Position numbers and translations under genes: made by a program
Notes under the pieces: generated by a model
Told to the model about the DNA's origin: nothing
What the model saw: only the letters and a program-made list of their open reading frames with translations
The model's database searches: none
Shown: positions 63,691 to 64,000 of the stretch, one piece after another
How the letters are laid out: each line of letters begins with the position of its first letter
How positions within the stretch are numbered: position 1 is the stretch's first letter
Assembly (NCBI RefSeq): GCF_037038585.1
Contig: NC_092521.1
Location: forward strand, 72,158,898 to 72,222,897
DNA from: Patagioenas fasciata
Taxonomy: Eukaryota > Chordata > Aves > Columbiformes > Columbidae
Direction of reading: 5' to 3'
DNA length: 64,000 bases

Positions 63691-64000
63691 ATGATTCAGG
63701 TAAGCTCTGGATACTGCTGCCCATCTTTATTTCGTGGTCATGGTGGTAGATCTACGTCACCAATGAAAATGGTAGAGGGGCTGTTTGTGGAGAGTTTCTG
63801 GCTGTGTGCTGTGAACAAGCCAGAGCCTGATGTGGCTGTGGTGCACGGAAGGTTTTCCTGGAGACACCAAAGACAGAAGGGAAGTAAACAGAAGCTGGTC
63901 TGCCCTCGACCCAGGCTGCAGGAGGGGCGCCGTCGCTGCTGCGCATGAACAGCCTGTGGACGGTGCCCTGCAACTAATCACCATAGTTGGGGGGGGGAAG
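63691..64000. other. GC- and CpG-richer edge, possible promoter or exon start
   Basis: GC content and CpG count rise: TACGTCAC at 63753, CCTCGACC at 63904, GGGGCGCCGTCGCTGC at about 63924 and GCGCATGAAC at 63941. TACGTCA resembles a CRE half site and GCGCATG an NRF1 half site. A run of 9 G lies at 63989-63997. An 85-codon plus frame (63691-63948) and minus frames overlap it but show no domain. Could be the edge of a CpG-containing promoter, of a first exon, or of a GC-rich repeat. The window ends before it can be judged. Confidence 0.3.

Noticed and set aside
1..64000. CRISPR arrays, operons, rRNA or tRNA genes
   Set aside because: No regularly spaced direct repeats with unique spacers, no bacterial gene organisation, and no recognisable tRNA or rRNA sequence. 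The CR1 and LTR content shows a vertebrate nuclear genome.

Overview
This window looks like a gene-poor, AT-rich stretch of a bird nuclear genome. Three things support that. The dominant interspersed repeat is CR1, the main LINE of birds, with several 5'-truncated copies that end in imperfect ATTCTRTG repeats. There is one solo LTR of avian ERVL-like type. The rest is low-density, non-tandem, AT-rich DNA with (TTTG)n/(CAAA)n runs and homopolymers. No bacterial signatures, operons, rRNA, tRNA or CRISPR arrays are visible.

I found no intact host protein-coding gene. The longest open frames that make sense as protein are the remains of CR1 ORF2 (reverse transcriptase and C-terminal region). All other long frames read as chance frames in AT-rich or simple-repeat DNA. 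The window is therefore intergenic, or the inside of very large introns.

Layout. 1-8.0 kb: unique AT-rich DNA with A-rich and (TTTG)n low-complexity runs, an imperfect palindrome at 3913-4000 and a homeobox/NFI-motif-rich patch at about 7146-7250. 8.06-10.4 kb: a CR1 cluster in which a plus-strand copy sits between two minus-strand CR1 pieces, probably a nested insertion. 10.4-16 kb: unique AT-rich DNA with a perfect AT hairpin. 16-17.5 kb: a GC-richer block of unknown origin followed by a minus-strand CR1. 21.7-22.6 kb: the best-preserved CR1, with an open frame from the RT active-site motif to the natural stop. 25-29 kb: three short plus-strand CR1 tails. 33.2 and 34.5 kb: two exon-like signals on the plus strand. 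43.3-44.1 kb: a solo LTR with an internal tandem duplication. 44-58 kb: unique DNA with one further weak exon-like signal at 51.1 kb. 58.5 kb: another CR1 tail. 59.9 kb: a (TAAAA)n microsatellite. 61.4-61.7 kb: an old, decayed minus-strand CR1. 63.7-64.0 kb: GC rises and CpGs appear at the right edge, so a promoter, first exon or repeat may begin just beyond the window.

No undescribed biological system is evident. The most checkable leads are the candidate terminal exon at 33235, the 25-nt microexon-like element at 34540, the nested CR1 locus, the diverged palindromic repeat at 3913 and the GC/CpG-rich right edge.
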